From Saprospiraceae bacterium (GTDB taxonomy: Bacteria > Bacteroidota > Bacteroidia > Chitinophagales > Saprospiraceae), in the NCBI GenBank assembly GCA_029263015.1, contig JAJCYI010000203.1, positions 1 through 52,068 of the forward strand: a DNA stretch of 52,068 bases, in the 5' to 3' direction. A program made the position numbers and the translations under genes. Below, piece by piece: positions 1-8,208 of this stretch. The notes below the pieces were generated by a model, which was not told the DNA's origin, did not search any database, and saw only the letters and a program-made list of their open reading frames with translations. How positions within the stretch are numbered: the first letter of the stretch is position 1; every line of letters begins with the position of its first letter.

Positions 1-248
1 CTAAGATAACGTGAGTTCTGGATAATGATCCTTGACAATCAAGAGCTTATGGCGGTTTCAGTCCTTTGATTGTCCCGTTAGGGACGGAACATGGGTAGCA
101 ATGCCAAACCAACGGTATTTTTCGTGCCGTAGGTACGTAACATTTTCCACGCTGCGTACCTACGGCACGACGAAAAGCCCCTGCAAATGCTTGGCTACCC
201 ATGTTCCGTCCCTAACGGGACAATAAGACTGCTATCCAGAACTTACGT
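1..248. repeat. Long palindromic intergenic repeat, copy 1
   Basis: This is a near-palindrome. Positions 71-99 are the perfect reverse complement of 194-222 (29 bp, containing GTCCCGTTAGGGAC), 123-137 is the perfect reverse complement of 155-169, and 10-24 pairs imperfectly with 233-247. Its left half recurs at 51926-52068 with three differences. No credible gene lies in it. It could be a MITE- or REP-like non-autonomous element; no transposase is nearby. Confidence 0.85.
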
Positions 249-379
249 TAAGATATTATCAATTCATAAACCTGAAACGCCTTGGAGGAAGCCTAAAAAT
301 GTTTTTTTTCACAGTGTATTAAGTCCCGCCAAAAAGGACTTGATACAATTTCGAATTCCAATGGATTTCAATCCATTTG

Positions 380-1210
380 TCAATTTTTAGATGCCCTAAC
401 CTCTTTTTCGATCTCCTTCATAATCTCCCGCACCTTGTTTTTGACTTGCACGGAAAACTCTTTGTTCAGAATCCAGAAATAATAGTTTTTGTCATTGGAC
501 AAAATATCCTTGACCGAGTGGCCTGTGTATTTTCCAAAATTAAATATGATATCGCCTTTGTCGTTGTATTTCAACCGATTGGTTACATCGATCGACCTAA
601 TGTCCTGGGTGAAATCGTGGAGGGATTGCATGTCGTTGCGGACCGGCTCATTTGTTACGTTGCCATCATCATCAATATGATCCCTGCCTTCATACATTTT
701 CAATTGGCCTTTAAATGCATCGATGGTCGCACGGACATCGGCCATAGCATCATGGGCATTTTCCATTTCTTTGCCGCAATAAAACCGGACGGCGGCGCGC
801 AGGTTGCGGGGCTCCATGCGGTAAAAAATGCGCTGCACATCCACAAAACGTTTGTTGTCCACTTTAAAATCCATACCCACCCTGGCAAATTCTTCCATCA
901 GCAAGGGCACATCAAACCGACTGATATTATACCCACCCAAATCTGAATTTCCAAAGAAGTCGAACAACTGTTGGGCCACCTGGTCAAAAGTAGGCTTGCG
1001 GGCCACATCTTTTGGGGTGATGCCATGTATTTTCATGGATTCTTCACCAATGGGTATGCCAGGGTTCACCATCAGTTCCAATTCTTCTGGTGGGCGACCA
1101 TCTTTGAAATATTTGATGACTGCGATCTGAATGATACGGTCCCGCATTACATTCAGGCCAGTTGATTCAATGTCGAAAAAACAGAGGTCGTTTTCAAGGT
1201 TGAAATCCAT
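380..1210 (-). CDS. DEDDh-family 3'-5' exonuclease (DnaQ/Pol III epsilon-like)
   Basis: A predicted 3'-5' exonuclease of the DnaQ superfamily, 276 residues. The whole DEDDh set is visible: D13 and E15 in FFDIESTG, D100 in YNISRFD, and H153 and D158 in the AHDAMADV segment, so two-metal-ion catalysis should be intact. A C-terminal region around residues 220-265 (FGKYTGHSVKDIL) resembles the small domain that follows the nuclease in ExoX-like proteins. It is not fused to a polymerase or to a UvrC-like domain. It could serve in repair or nucleic-acid turnover; which, the sequence does not say. The gene is convergent with nothing at its 3' end, which faces the palindromic repeat at the window start. 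Confidence 0.9.
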   Translation of the reverse strand: MDFNLENDLCFFDIESTGLNVMRDRIIQIAVIKYFKDGRPPEELELMVNPGIPIGEESMKIHGITPKDVARKPTFDQVAQQLFDFFGNSDLGGYNISRFDVPLLMEEFARVGMDFKVDNKRFVDVQRIFYRMEPRNLRAAVRFYCGKEMENAHDAMADVRATIDAFKGQLKMYEGRDHIDDDGNVTNEPVRNDMQSLHDFTQDIRSIDVTNRLKYNDKGDIIFNFGKYTGHSVKDILSNDKNYYFWILNKEFSVQVKNKVREIMKEIEKEVRASKN

Positions 1211-1309
1211 TTGTTTAGATTTATGAATTATGATTGATGATTGATTTTGAGGTATTCAAAATAAAATACGGATTAGGTAAAAACATTCTGACCTATAAAT
1301 CATAAATCA

Positions 1310-2395
1310 TCACTTAACAATTAAAAAATCTTCCACGCCAGGCGTGTATTTTACTTTCATTTCGCCGTTTTCGTCGCTGTAAATAAATAAAGCTTCAATG
1401 TCTTCCAACTGGCTCGCAAGGGTAAAAGCTTCTTCTATGCCGAGCACCATAAAACCCGTGGCCAGTGCATCGGGGTAAGTACAATTTACACCAAAAACAG
1501 AAGCACTCAGCAAGGTTTTTTTCTCAGGGAATCCAGTCATTGGGCTGATGAAATGGCTGTATTTACCTCCACTCACTTCGTAAAAATTGCGGTAATTGCC
1601 AGAGGTGGAAACTGACATGTCACGCAATTCTACCACTTGCGTAAATTCATTGACACCAGCATCTGGACTGGGTGTGTTGATCCCGATGGTCCACCAATTT
1701 CCGTGTGGGTTTTTGCCTCGAGCCCTCTCTTCCCCGCCGATGTCCACAAGGTAGTTGGCAATGCCGTTTAGTTCCAAAAATTCACTTACTGCATCAATGC
1801 CATAGCCTTGCCCCGTACCACCAAAGTCGAGCTGAACAGCCGGGTCGCTTTTGCTGATGATGGCGTAGCCGTTTTTGTCCGTCAGCTTCATTTTATCGAA
1901 ACCAACGTATTGCATCAAGGAATCAATTTTCAAACTATCCACCTGTGCCACAGGCCGTTTTGGCGTATAACCAAAACCCCAATAATTCACCAAGGACATG
2001 ACCGTTGGATCAAAGGCATGGCGGGTGCGCTCGTGCGCCACTTTTGCCAAAAGAAAATTGGCGTGAAAATGTCGGTTTCTCACTTTCGGGCAAGTCCTGG
2101 GGTCTGATAAGCAGTTGGCGTAATCCTTAAAAAAAAGGCCAAGTTCAAACTCACTTTCCGCTTTGTTTAGTTGAGAAATGGTTGAGTTAGGCTCATAAGT
2201 TGAGATTTCATGGTTGATCGCTATCAACAGGGAATCAATCGGTTTCTTGAAATCCCTTTTCAAACTATCCAAATAAGTGACCCGATAATAAGTGCCCATT
2301 GTTTTGCCTTCCACCACCAAATAAGTGGGTTCTTCATCCGAAGAACAGGAAGATGCCAGCAGGAGCAGAAAAATTATTTGAATGATTTTATTCAT
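1310..2395 (-). CDS. apbE: FAD:protein FMN transferase (ApbE), lipoprotein
   Basis: ApbE moves FMN from FAD onto a Thr of target proteins such as Nqr/Rnf subunits. The 361-residue product starts with a lipoprotein signal (LLLLASSC, lipid Cys17), placing it in the periplasm. Family landmarks are the HAFDPTVMSLVNYWGFG block, the LDFGGTGQGYGIDA block (normally DLGGIAKGY) followed by LVDIGGEERARG, the YSHFISPMTGFP block, and the late YPDALATG metal/FAD-binding block. It reads in the same direction as the DoxX and TerC genes upstream but is separated by about 90 bp. No Nqr/Rnf target gene is in the window. Confidence 0.93.
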   Translation of the reverse strand: MNKIIQIIFLLLLASSCSSDEEPTYLVVEGKTMGTYYRVTYLDSLKRDFKKPIDSLLIAINHEISTYEPNSTISQLNKAESEFELGLFFKDYANCLSDPRTCPKVRNRHFHANFLLAKVAHERTRHAFDPTVMSLVNYWGFGYTPKRPVAQVDSLKIDSLMQYVGFDKMKLTDKNGYAIISKSDPAVQLDFGGTGQGYGIDAVSEFLELNGIANYLVDIGGEERARGKNPHGNWWTIGINTPSPDAGVNEFTQVVELRDMSVSTSGNYRNFYEVSGGKYSHFISPMTGFPEKKTLLSASVFGVNCTYPDALATGFMVLGIEEAFTLASQLEDIEALFIYSDENGEMKVKYTPGVEDFLIVK

Positions 2396-2483
2396 ACTTA
2401 AAAGACTGGTTGTCAGTCATAACGAAGAATTTATGATTAATGAGTAGCTGCGAAGCCAACAACCATCACTCACAACTCATCAA

Positions 2484-2900
2484 TCACTGGTTCCTCATCT
2501 GGGCATCCACGGAATACCAACCTGGGCCAGCAATGCCGATCGACAAAAAGGCCATTAGGTATATGAGCGCCTTTTCAATGTTACTAAATGGATCATCAAC
2601 ATGCACGACAAAGATGCCCACCAGCATGGTAATAATCAGAGGAACAACAGCCCATCTGGTAAACAATCCCAGCACTACCAATCCTGCGCACAGAAACTCG
2701 GCAAAGGTGGTTAGCCCTAAAGATACTGGCGCTCCCAAACCAATCGGGTCTGCAAATTTCGTGGGATCGGTGAATAACTTTATCAGCTTGCCCCAGCCAT
2801 GGTTAATGATGATCAAGCCACCAAAAGTGACCCGCAGGAGCAATAAGGCAATGTCAGTATTTTTTGAATGCATATTGTAGGTTCGTTTATCGTTAATCAT
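2484..2900 (-). CDS. DoxX family membrane protein
   Basis: A 138-residue, four-helix membrane protein of the DoxX/SURF4-type family. The hallmarks are the first helix (IALLLLRVTFGGLIIINHGWGKL), a short polar loop, and the FAEFLCAGLVVLGLFTRWA segment. Members of the family are linked to redox balance, but the function here is not known. The start overlaps the stop of the TerC gene by 8 bp, which suggests translational coupling; a second Met nine codons in (ATG at 2871-2873) is an equally possible start. Confidence 0.85.
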   Translation of the reverse strand: MINDKRTYNMHSKNTDIALLLLRVTFGGLIIINHGWGKLIKLFTDPTKFADPIGLGAPVSLGLTTFAEFLCAGLVVLGLFTRWAVVPLIITMLVGIFVVHVDDPFSNIEKALIYLMAFLSIGIAGPGWYSVDAQMRNQ

Positions 2901-3741
2901 TATTATTCAAAAGCCCTTCTGCGGAAGCCTCTTCGGTAGCGCCATGCAGCTGGACTGGGGATGGTTTTCTACGGAGTTTCATATTTAAAAATTCCACCAG
3001 CAACGAGAAAGCAATGGCAAAATAAAGATACCCTTTTGGCACGGCACCCACTTCTGAACCAGCTATTGTCAAGTGGGCCATATGTGCCCCTTCCACGATC
3101 AGCATGAAGCCGATCAGTATCAAAAATGCCAGCCCCAGCATCTGGATAGTTGGGTGCTGGTTTACAAAACGACCAACGGGGACAGCGAACATCATCATTA
3201 TCAGGACAGAAACAACTACTGCAAGAATCATAATTACTAATGCGCCGCTCACTCCTGTTGTCATGCCTACTGCGGTTAAAATGGAGTCAAAGGAAAAAAC
3301 GATGTTGATGATGGTGATTTGCAAAATAACATTCTGGAGCGAAGCATATTTCTTCTTACCTCCCTCTTCGTGGTGATCTTCCCCCCCTTCCAGTTTGTGG
3401 TGGATTTCGGAGGTACTTTTATATAAAAGGAATATCCCTCCAGCGATCAGGATGAGGCTTTGGCCAGAGAAGCCAGCGTGCAACCAATCCCCTTTTATAT
3501 TGAGCCAGGGTTCACTCATGGCTACTATCGCTGAGATTCCAAACAGCAACAAAATCCGCAATACCATAGCCAATACGAGGCCGACGTTGGTTGCTTTTTT
3601 TTGTTGGTTCTCCGGCAATTTATTGGCAGCAATAGAGATGAAAATAATATTGTCGATACCAAGGACAATCTCAAGGAAGGTCAATGTGAGTAGGCTCATC
3701 CAAACTTCAGGACTCGCCAAGTTGGGCATTATCAATTCCAT
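2893..3741 (-). CDS. TerC family integral membrane protein
   Basis: A polytopic inner-membrane protein of the TerC family, linked to metal homeostasis (manganese export in some members, tellurite resistance in others). The two conserved acidic membrane motifs are present: LGIDNIIFISI near residue 30 and VFSFDSILTAVGM near residue 155. A cytosolic loop between them is rich in His and acidic residues (HHKLEGGEDHHEEGG). I chose the ATG at 3739-3741. The frame stays open to 3840, but the extra 33 codons only translate an intergenic tandem repeat (NQKQRTPNQKPANK). It is upstream of and overlapping DoxX, so the two are probably one transcript. Confidence 0.9.
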   Translation of the reverse strand: MELIMPNLASPEVWMSLLTLTFLEIVLGIDNIIFISIAANKLPENQQKKATNVGLVLAMVLRILLLFGISAIVAMSEPWLNIKGDWLHAGFSGQSLILIAGGIFLLYKSTSEIHHKLEGGEDHHEEGGKKKYASLQNVILQITIINIVFSFDSILTAVGMTTGVSGALVIMILAVVVSVLIMMMFAVPVGRFVNQHPTIQMLGLAFLILIGFMLIVEGAHMAHLTIAGSEVGAVPKGYLYFAIAFSLLVEFLNMKLRRKPSPVQLHGATEEASAEGLLNNND

Positions 3742-3999
3742 AAACTTGTTTGCTGGTTTCTGGTTCGGGGTTCTTTGTTTTTGGTTCTTGATTCCTACGT
3801 GGCCGAAATAACCCCGAACCAAGTACCATCGAAGCTGCAAGTTTACGAAAAATGGGTTTCAAACTTTTAAGTTCTAACCGAAGATTGATCCAAGCCAATT
3901 TTTCGAATCGGTTCGAGGTCAAATGCCTTTTTTTAGTTTTCACCAAAAACAACCATTAACCTCAATTCAACTCAAAGCAAACACTCCAGTGAAGAGATT

Positions 4000-4809
4000 T
4001 CATTTCTTAAATTTCAGTATCCTGTCCAATGTATCTTTCGTTTGAAGAATCTCAATTTTGGATGCTTCAAAAACTATTTTATTTCCATCAATGACTGCAT
4101 TCGGGTCGTTGGAAAAAATTATATCGCCTGGTGCATAAACAATTGTCGTAACACTCCCCACGAATAGCATTTCCAAAAAAATTGGCACTTGTTTCTTTTC
4201 TCCATTTTTTGTTGCAGCTCTTTCGAACATTTTGGTAACCATGCTATCTCGAGCCATTTTTTTGGCCAGGTCGGAATGAGGGATTCGGATGATCTGGGAT
4301 TTCATGTCAATCGAATATTTAGGAAAAAAATCTTCACTACCATCAAATTTCTTTTTCTCCATTGCAGCTTTTGTCACGTCCACCTTCAAGGAATCGAATT
4401 GGGAAAAGGTCTGGAGTAGTTTTTTTTCACTTTCAAATTCAACTTTTAGTGAAAACCCTGATGACTGCTCCTTAAAATTTGATCCAACTTTAATGGTAAC
4501 ATTCTTCAAAAGATTGAACCTATCTCTCCCAACTTTCAAAGAGTCGGGCAGTTGATGGTAAACATTAATCACTGTGTCTTTAGATTCCGCTTTATACAGC
4601 TCTGATACGAGATTGTAAGCAAGCGTTTTGGTACTATCTTGATCGGCATTGTCTTTGGCCGATTGCAAAAAAAGGTCAACAGGCTTTGAAATATCGAACG
4701 ACGATTCGAGGTAACCAGAGCCATCTTTATTTAGTGAAATAACTTGATGATTTGGCTCACAAGCATAAATGAAAAATAACAAGAAGAGTGGGAAAAAGGA
4801 CTTATTCAT
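4000..4809 (-). CDS. Hypothetical lipoprotein
   Basis: A 269-residue protein with a clear lipoprotein signal (FPLFLLFFIYAC, Cys17). The mature part is soluble and mixed alpha/beta, with no motif I recognise. Features that stand out are the start of the mature region (VISLNKDGSGYLESSFDIS) and a repeated pattern of short charged strands. It resembles the many periplasmic beta-rich lipoproteins of Bacteroidota that open with a statement about a dose-like or strand-like motif, but no function can be assigned. It stands alone between the TerC and hydrolase genes. Confidence 0.75.
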   Translation of the reverse strand: MNKSFFPLFLLFFIYACEPNHQVISLNKDGSGYLESSFDISKPVDLFLQSAKDNADQDSTKTLAYNLVSELYKAESKDTVINVYHQLPDSLKVGRDRFNLLKNVTIKVGSNFKEQSSGFSLKVEFESEKKLLQTFSQFDSLKVDVTKAAMEKKKFDGSEDFFPKYSIDMKSQIIRIPHSDLAKKMARDSMVTKMFERAATKNGEKKQVPIFLEMLFVGSVTTIVYAPGDIIFSNDPNAVIDGNKIVFEASKIEILQTKDTLDRILKFKK

Positions 4810-4833
4810 TCAATAAGGGTATTTGGTGAAAAA

Positions 4834-4869
4834 TGATTTAAGATCAGGAAGTGATTTAAAATCAGGAAG
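4834..4869. repeat. Tandem 18-bp direct repeat
   Basis: Two adjacent 18-bp units, TGATTTAAGATCAGGAAG at 4834-4851 and the same with one change (G to A) at 4852-4869. They lie just upstream of the lipoprotein gene read on the minus strand. Confidence 0.85.
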
Positions 4870-5005
4870 TTAGAATAGTCCCGAAATTATTTTACAAGAA
4901 TTTGGATGAAACAGCTTTTTCCCTATATTACCGAATACTGCCGAGAATATTCAACCCCAAATGCTCGGATTCCATTGGGATATAATTTGGCTTAAACTTT
5001 TTGAC

Positions 5006-5917
5006 TTACTTTACAAAATCAACCACCATTTCCACCACTTTTGGGTGTTTCATCACTTTGAAATGCCCCATGCCCTGGGTTACGATCAAGTTTACCGAAT
5101 CCCATCTTTCGACAATCCGCTCTGCCGATTCAAATGGGACTGATTTGTCAAATTTGTCATGAACAACAAGGATGGATTGCACATTTGCTTTGCCCAGAGT
5201 CGATTCCATATCTGCCATTTCAAAAGTTAGGTTGTTGGAACGTTTGCTCACTATTTTTTTGAAATGCTCAAATGCAGCGGGAGGGACATTCATAAATCCC
5301 ATGGCCTCTTTCATTACCATTTTTGTATTGGAAGGCACTCCGATCAGTACCAATTTTTCAAGTTCGATTGAGCGGTCAAGGTGGGTCAGTGCAAAAACGG
5401 TCGTCGCACCTCCGAATGAATGTGTAATGATGCTTGTTACTCCGCCAAGTTGATTGATGACAGCACGGATCGCCCCAGCAAATTCCAAAAATGTAGTGCG
5501 CTTACCACCCGAATTGCCATGTGCTGGCCCGTCGAAGGCCACGACCCGATAACCTGCCGCTACCAATCTTGGAACAAAACTTCTCAATGCGGTGCCCCTC
5601 GATTCCCAACCGTGTACCAGTAATATTGTTTTTTCGCCGTGTCCCCATTCATAAGCTTTCAAAATGATCTTGCCATACAGGATTTCAAAAAGACGGGCAC
5701 TTTCCAAAACCTCATCGGACTTGCGGTGGACAGCCCGAATGCGGGGCTGCGTGAAAAGGCGGTAAGCGATCTCCCCCGCTTTTTTAGGGTAAACCCTTCC
5801 AAGGGTATTGAATGCAAACCGGACCAATTGCAATTGCAATGGGTAAACTGGTTTTGGTTCGGGTAGGGTTTCCAATTGGAAATGGGGCAGCACTTCGATG
5901 AATTTTGAATCTATCAT
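5006..5917 (-). CDS. Alpha/beta hydrolase
   Basis: A cytosolic alpha/beta-hydrolase of 303 residues. The oxyanion-hole region is VHGWESRG (101-108) and the nucleophile elbow is ITHSFGG with Ser167, where the usual first Gly is Thr. The acid is probably D254 or D257 in VVHDKFDKSVPF, and the base is His285 in GMGHFKVMK. The first 85 residues form a family-typical N-terminal extension (YPLQLQLVRFAFNTLGRVYPKKAG). The substrate is unknown. It lies directly downstream of, and reads the same way as, the TetR repressor gene, and a copy of the candidate repressor site sits in its promoter region, so it is probably that repressor's target. A -7-like box lies 8 nt before the ATG. Confidence 0.88.
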   Translation of the reverse strand: MIDSKFIEVLPHFQLETLPEPKPVYPLQLQLVRFAFNTLGRVYPKKAGEIAYRLFTQPRIRAVHRKSDEVLESARLFEILYGKIILKAYEWGHGEKTILLVHGWESRGTALRSFVPRLVAAGYRVVAFDGPAHGNSGGKRTTFLEFAGAIRAVINQLGGVTSIITHSFGGATTVFALTHLDRSIELEKLVLIGVPSNTKMVMKEAMGFMNVPPAAFEHFKKIVSKRSNNLTFEMADMESTLGKANVQSILVVHDKFDKSVPFESAERIVERWDSVNLIVTQGMGHFKVMKHPKVVEMVVDFVK

Positions 5918-5925
5918 AATGGAGC

Positions 5926-5933
5926 AAATGTAT
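5926..5933 (-). promoter_or_regulatory. Candidate -7 box for the alpha/beta hydrolase
   Basis: On the minus strand this reads TACATTTG, matching the Bacteroidota -7 consensus TAnnTTTG. Only 8 nt separate it from the ATG, so the transcript would be almost leaderless. No good -33 TTG was seen. Confidence 0.4.
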
Positions 5934-5981
5934 TATTTGGGTGATTGTAATGTCTTTTGAAAATCGACATTATTATTTATT

Positions 5982-6005
5982 ATAAACTAATCGGTCTATT
6001 TATTT
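5982..6005. promoter_or_regulatory. Candidate TetR operator, hydrolase side
   Basis: The sequence ATAAACTAATCGGTCT followed by ATTTATTT closely matches the site upstream of tetR (6643-6665): 14 of the first 16 bases agree and both end in TTATTT. It overlaps the last codons of tetR and lies about 65 bp upstream of the hydrolase start. Confidence 0.5.
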
Positions 6006-6617
6006 AAATTTGAGTTCATCTATCATTTTGAGCAGTTGCCTCGACGTGACCTCAAATGGCACCATGCTCTCCTTAACCCTTGACAACATGATGCCACCTT
6101 CTATAATTGCAATAAACAATGTGGCGAATTCATGGGGGTCAACATTTGGGTGTATTTCATCATTCTCTATTCCTTTATCAATGGTTCGAACGATCCTTCG
6201 ATGCCATTCATTGATAGCATGAAATACTTCTTCTTTCAAGAATGGATGATTATTGTCAGCTTCGATGGCGGTATTCTGTATTGGGCAACCACCTTCCACT
6301 GGTGGGTTTAGCACTCTTTCTTTATAAAAATAAACAACAGTTTTCAACTTGTCCACCGCATTGTCAATCACTTTGGTCCGCTTGCCTATTTCTTGATAAA
6401 CTTTTTGTACTGCATGTTCGAAAGCAGCTATGGCTATCTCTTCTTTCACTCCGTTCTTATTAAGGCCATTTCTTTTGAAATTACCATAGATGCCACCTTT
6501 TGACATGTCGGTAGCCTTCATAATATCTGACATGGACGTGCCATTGAAACCTTTCCGATTGAATAAAATAGCCGCTTTTTCTATAATGAACTGACGGGTT
6601 TGTTCTGATTTTTTCAT
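6000..6617 (-). CDS. TetR/AcrR family transcriptional repressor
   Basis: A 205-residue TetR-family regulator. Residues 8-60 form the DNA-binding three-helix unit (FNRKGFNGTSMSDIMKATDM, SKGGIYGNF). Between the recognition helix and helix 4 there is an inserted-looking stretch, KRNGLNKNGV, where relatives usually have a short SKEEL turn. The C-terminal ligand domain includes GGCPIQNTAIEADNNHPF and ends at residue 205. It lies upstream of the alpha/beta hydrolase on the same strand. Matching AACCAACCGGTC-like and AACTAATCGGTC-like sites before both genes suggest autoregulation and control of the hydrolase. The ligand is unknown. Confidence 0.9.
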   Translation of the reverse strand: MKKSEQTRQFIIEKAAILFNRKGFNGTSMSDIMKATDMSKGGIYGNFKRNGLNKNGVKEEIAIAAFEHAVQKVYQEIGKRTKVIDNAVDKLKTVVYFYKERVLNPPVEGGCPIQNTAIEADNNHPFLKEEVFHAINEWHRRIVRTIDKGIENDEIHPNVDPHEFATLFIAIIEGGIMLSRVKESMVPFEVTSRQLLKMIDELKFK

Positions 6618-6642
6618 TTCAAATGTGAAAATTTTGTCAAAA

Positions 6643-6665
6643 ATAAACCAACCGGTCTTTTATTT
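6643..6665. promoter_or_regulatory. Candidate TetR operator, autoregulatory
   Basis: ATAAACCAACCGGTCT followed by TTTATTT, an imperfect palindrome centred on ACCGGT with AAATAAA/TTTATTT flanks. It lies immediately downstream of the tetR -7 box, about 25 bp before its ATG, a position suited to blocking RNA polymerase. Confidence 0.5.
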
Positions 6666-6673
6666 CAAACTTA
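6666..6673 (-). promoter_or_regulatory. Candidate -7 box of tetR
   Basis: On the minus strand this reads TAAGTTTG, an exact match to TAnnTTTG, and it abuts the candidate operator. No clear TTG -33 element lies upstream. Confidence 0.45.
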
Positions 6674-6699
6674 TTTGCACATTTTTTTTGACGAGTATA

Positions 6700-6732
6700 A
6701 AAGGTGACACCTTTCTCAAAGGTGTCACCTTT
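6700..6732. repeat. 33-bp double palindrome (15+3+15)
   Basis: The arms are AAAGGTGACACCTTT (6700-6714) and AAAGGTGTCACCTTT (6718-6732) with a CTC loop. The arms are reverse complements of each other, and each is also a palindrome around one central base. It lies between the divergent tetR and folK genes, so it is not a simple downstream terminator. Confidence 0.85.
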
Positions 6733-6809
6733 GGGCAGTTTCCGAAAAAAACAGGAATTGGAATTTAGGCTTTTTGAATTGGTGTCGCTTTTTTTATCAG
6801 CAAGTCTAT

Positions 6810-6817
6810 TACATTTG
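6810..6817 (+). promoter_or_regulatory. Candidate -7 box of folK
   Basis: TACATTTG matches TAnnTTTG and lies 8 nt before the folK ATG, the same arrangement as at the alpha/beta hydrolase. No clear -33 element. Confidence 0.35.
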
Positions 6818-6825
6818 CCGCCAAT

Positions 6826-7335
6826 ATGTCCAAACGCAACAAAATCTATCTATTAACTGGCGCCAACCTCGGTGACCGGTTTGGAACATTGGAGCAAGCG
6901 AACCAGCATTTGGAGGAACGAGTGGGCAATATTTTGAAAGCTTCCCATTTTTATGAAACGGCACCTTGGGGCGAGGTCGATCAACCCAACTACCTCAACC
7001 AAGCACTCGAATTGGAAACGGCCCTGTCGCCAAGGCAACTACTTTCTGTTGTTCTGGAAATCGAAAAAGAACTTGGTAGGACAAGGCGTAGAAAATGGGA
7101 AGCGAGGGTCATTGATATCGACATCCTTTTTTATACCAATAAAATAGTGGATGTTCAAGAATTGACTATTCCGCACCCTCACCTCCACCGTCGGAACTTC
7201 GTGCTGGTGCCCATGCTGGAAATAGCCCCGTATAAAAAACACCCCATTTTCAAAAAGACCATCGAAGAACTCTACCTCGAATCGGTTGATACATTAGATG
7301 TGTTTATTGTTGATGAAGTGAGTAGTATGCAGTGA
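6826..7335 (+). CDS. folK: 2-amino-4-hydroxy-6-hydroxymethyldihydropteridine diphosphokinase
   Basis: HPPK transfers diphosphate from ATP to 6-hydroxymethyl-7,8-dihydropterin in folate synthesis, in the cytosol. The 169-residue protein opens with the TGANLGDRFGTLEQA strand-loop, carries ETAPWGEVDQPNYLNQ (the pterin-binding region), and has the family signature RKWEARVIDIDILF with the two metal-binding Asp residues, then IPHPHLHRRNFVLVPM. Its length is normal for the family. The deoxynucleoside kinase follows 87 bp downstream on the same strand. Confidence 0.96.
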   Translation: MSKRNKIYLLTGANLGDRFGTLEQANQHLEERVGNILKASHFYETAPWGEVDQPNYLNQALELETALSPRQLLSVVLEIEKELGRTRRRKWEARVIDIDILFYTNKIVDVQELTIPHPHLHRRNFVLVPMLEIAPYKKHPIFKKTIEELYLESVDTLDVFIVDEVSSMQ

Positions 7336-7381
7336 ACAACAGTAGGCAGTGAACAGTGAATAAAGGGCTGCAAGAATCAAA

Positions 7382-7412
7382 CCCCGAACCAAGAACCCCG
7401 AACCAAAAACCG
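7382..7412. repeat. CCCCGAACC intergenic direct repeat
   Basis: CCCCGAACC occurs at 7382-7390 and again at 7396-7404 (period 14), followed by degenerate AACCAAAAACCGAAC. The same unit appears in both orientations upstream of the TerC gene (about 3760-3815). Confidence 0.7.
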
Positions 7413-7422
7413 AACTCAAATA

Positions 7423-8076
7423 ATGAGAAACTTTCCACATAATTTCATTGCCATTGAGGGCAATATTGGCGCAGGGAAAACGACCCTGTGCAAGATGATA
7501 GAGGCTGAACATGATTGTCGGCTGATACTTGAGCAGTTCACAGACAATCCTTTTTTGCCCCCATTTTACAAGAACCCTGAGCGGTATGCCTTTCCAGTCG
7601 AGCTGTTTTTTATGACGGAACGGCATAAGCAATTGCAACAAACACTATCGCAAAGGGAGCTTTTTCCGCAGTTAATCCTTTCGGATTATTTTTTCATAAA
7701 AACACTCCTGTTCGCCAAAAACAACTTGAACAGTGAGGAATTCCGATTGTTCCAGAGGTTATTTCATACCCTAAACGCTACCTTTTCAACTCCCGACCTA
7801 CTGGTGTACCTGCACCGTGACATAGATGATATTTTTAACAATATCAACAAGCGCGGACGGGATATCGAAAAGGACATCCGGCCAGACTATCTACAATCAT
7901 TGCAAGAAGCCTATTTCAATTATTTTAAAACGGAAAAGGATTTTCCCATCCTTATTATTGATGTGACTGGGGTAGATTTCCAGGACGACAGAACAACCTA
8001 TGAGCAGATTACAGGCTTGATGAATAGATCCTATTCAAAAGGTGTGCACAGGGCAGCTGTTGCGGTACAGGGGTAA
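7423..8076 (+). CDS. Deoxynucleoside kinase family protein
   Basis: Phosphorylates deoxynucleosides in the salvage pathway. It belongs to the dCK/dGK-like dNK family. The P-loop is IEGNIGAGKTTL (residues 11-22). Other family features are LEQFTDNPFLPPFYKNPERYA, the segment ILSDYFFIKTLLFAK where other members have the (D/E)RS motif, and the basic LID region KRGRDIEKDIRPDYLQ. Length (217) fits. Substrate preference cannot be read from the sequence. The pairing with folK, 87 bp upstream, is common in Bacteroidota and suggests one transcript. Confidence 0.9.
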   Translation: MRNFPHNFIAIEGNIGAGKTTLCKMIEAEHDCRLILEQFTDNPFLPPFYKNPERYAFPVELFFMTERHKQLQQTLSQRELFPQLILSDYFFIKTLLFAKNNLNSEEFRLFQRLFHTLNATFSTPDLLVYLHRDIDDIFNNINKRGRDIEKDIRPDYLQSLQEAYFNYFKTEKDFPILIIDVTGVDFQDDRTTYEQITGLMNRSYSKGVHRAAVAVQG

Positions 8077-8208
8077 CTTGTATGAGTTATGAGTTGGTGA
8101 GTTATGAGTTTTGAGTACAAGCAGTCAACCCTGTAATTTCTGGAAATCGTTACAAAATAAAAATGATCTATGACTGCTCACTGCCAACTGCCAACTACCT
8201 ACTGAAAA

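Noticed and set aside
377-946. 189-codon plus-strand open frame across the exonuclease gene
   Set aside because: It is antisense to a gene with a complete DEDDh motif set and has no family features of its own.
3742-3840. Longer TerC start at 3840
   Set aside because: The extra 33 codons only translate an intergenic GAACC-type tandem repeat and end before the usual TerC N-terminus.
6700-6732. The 33-bp double palindrome as a TetR operator
   Set aside because: It has palindromic 15-mers like an operator, but the same architecture occurs at 17469 and 28958 far from any TetR gene. The CGGTCT-type sites, present before both the regulator and the hydrolase, fit better.
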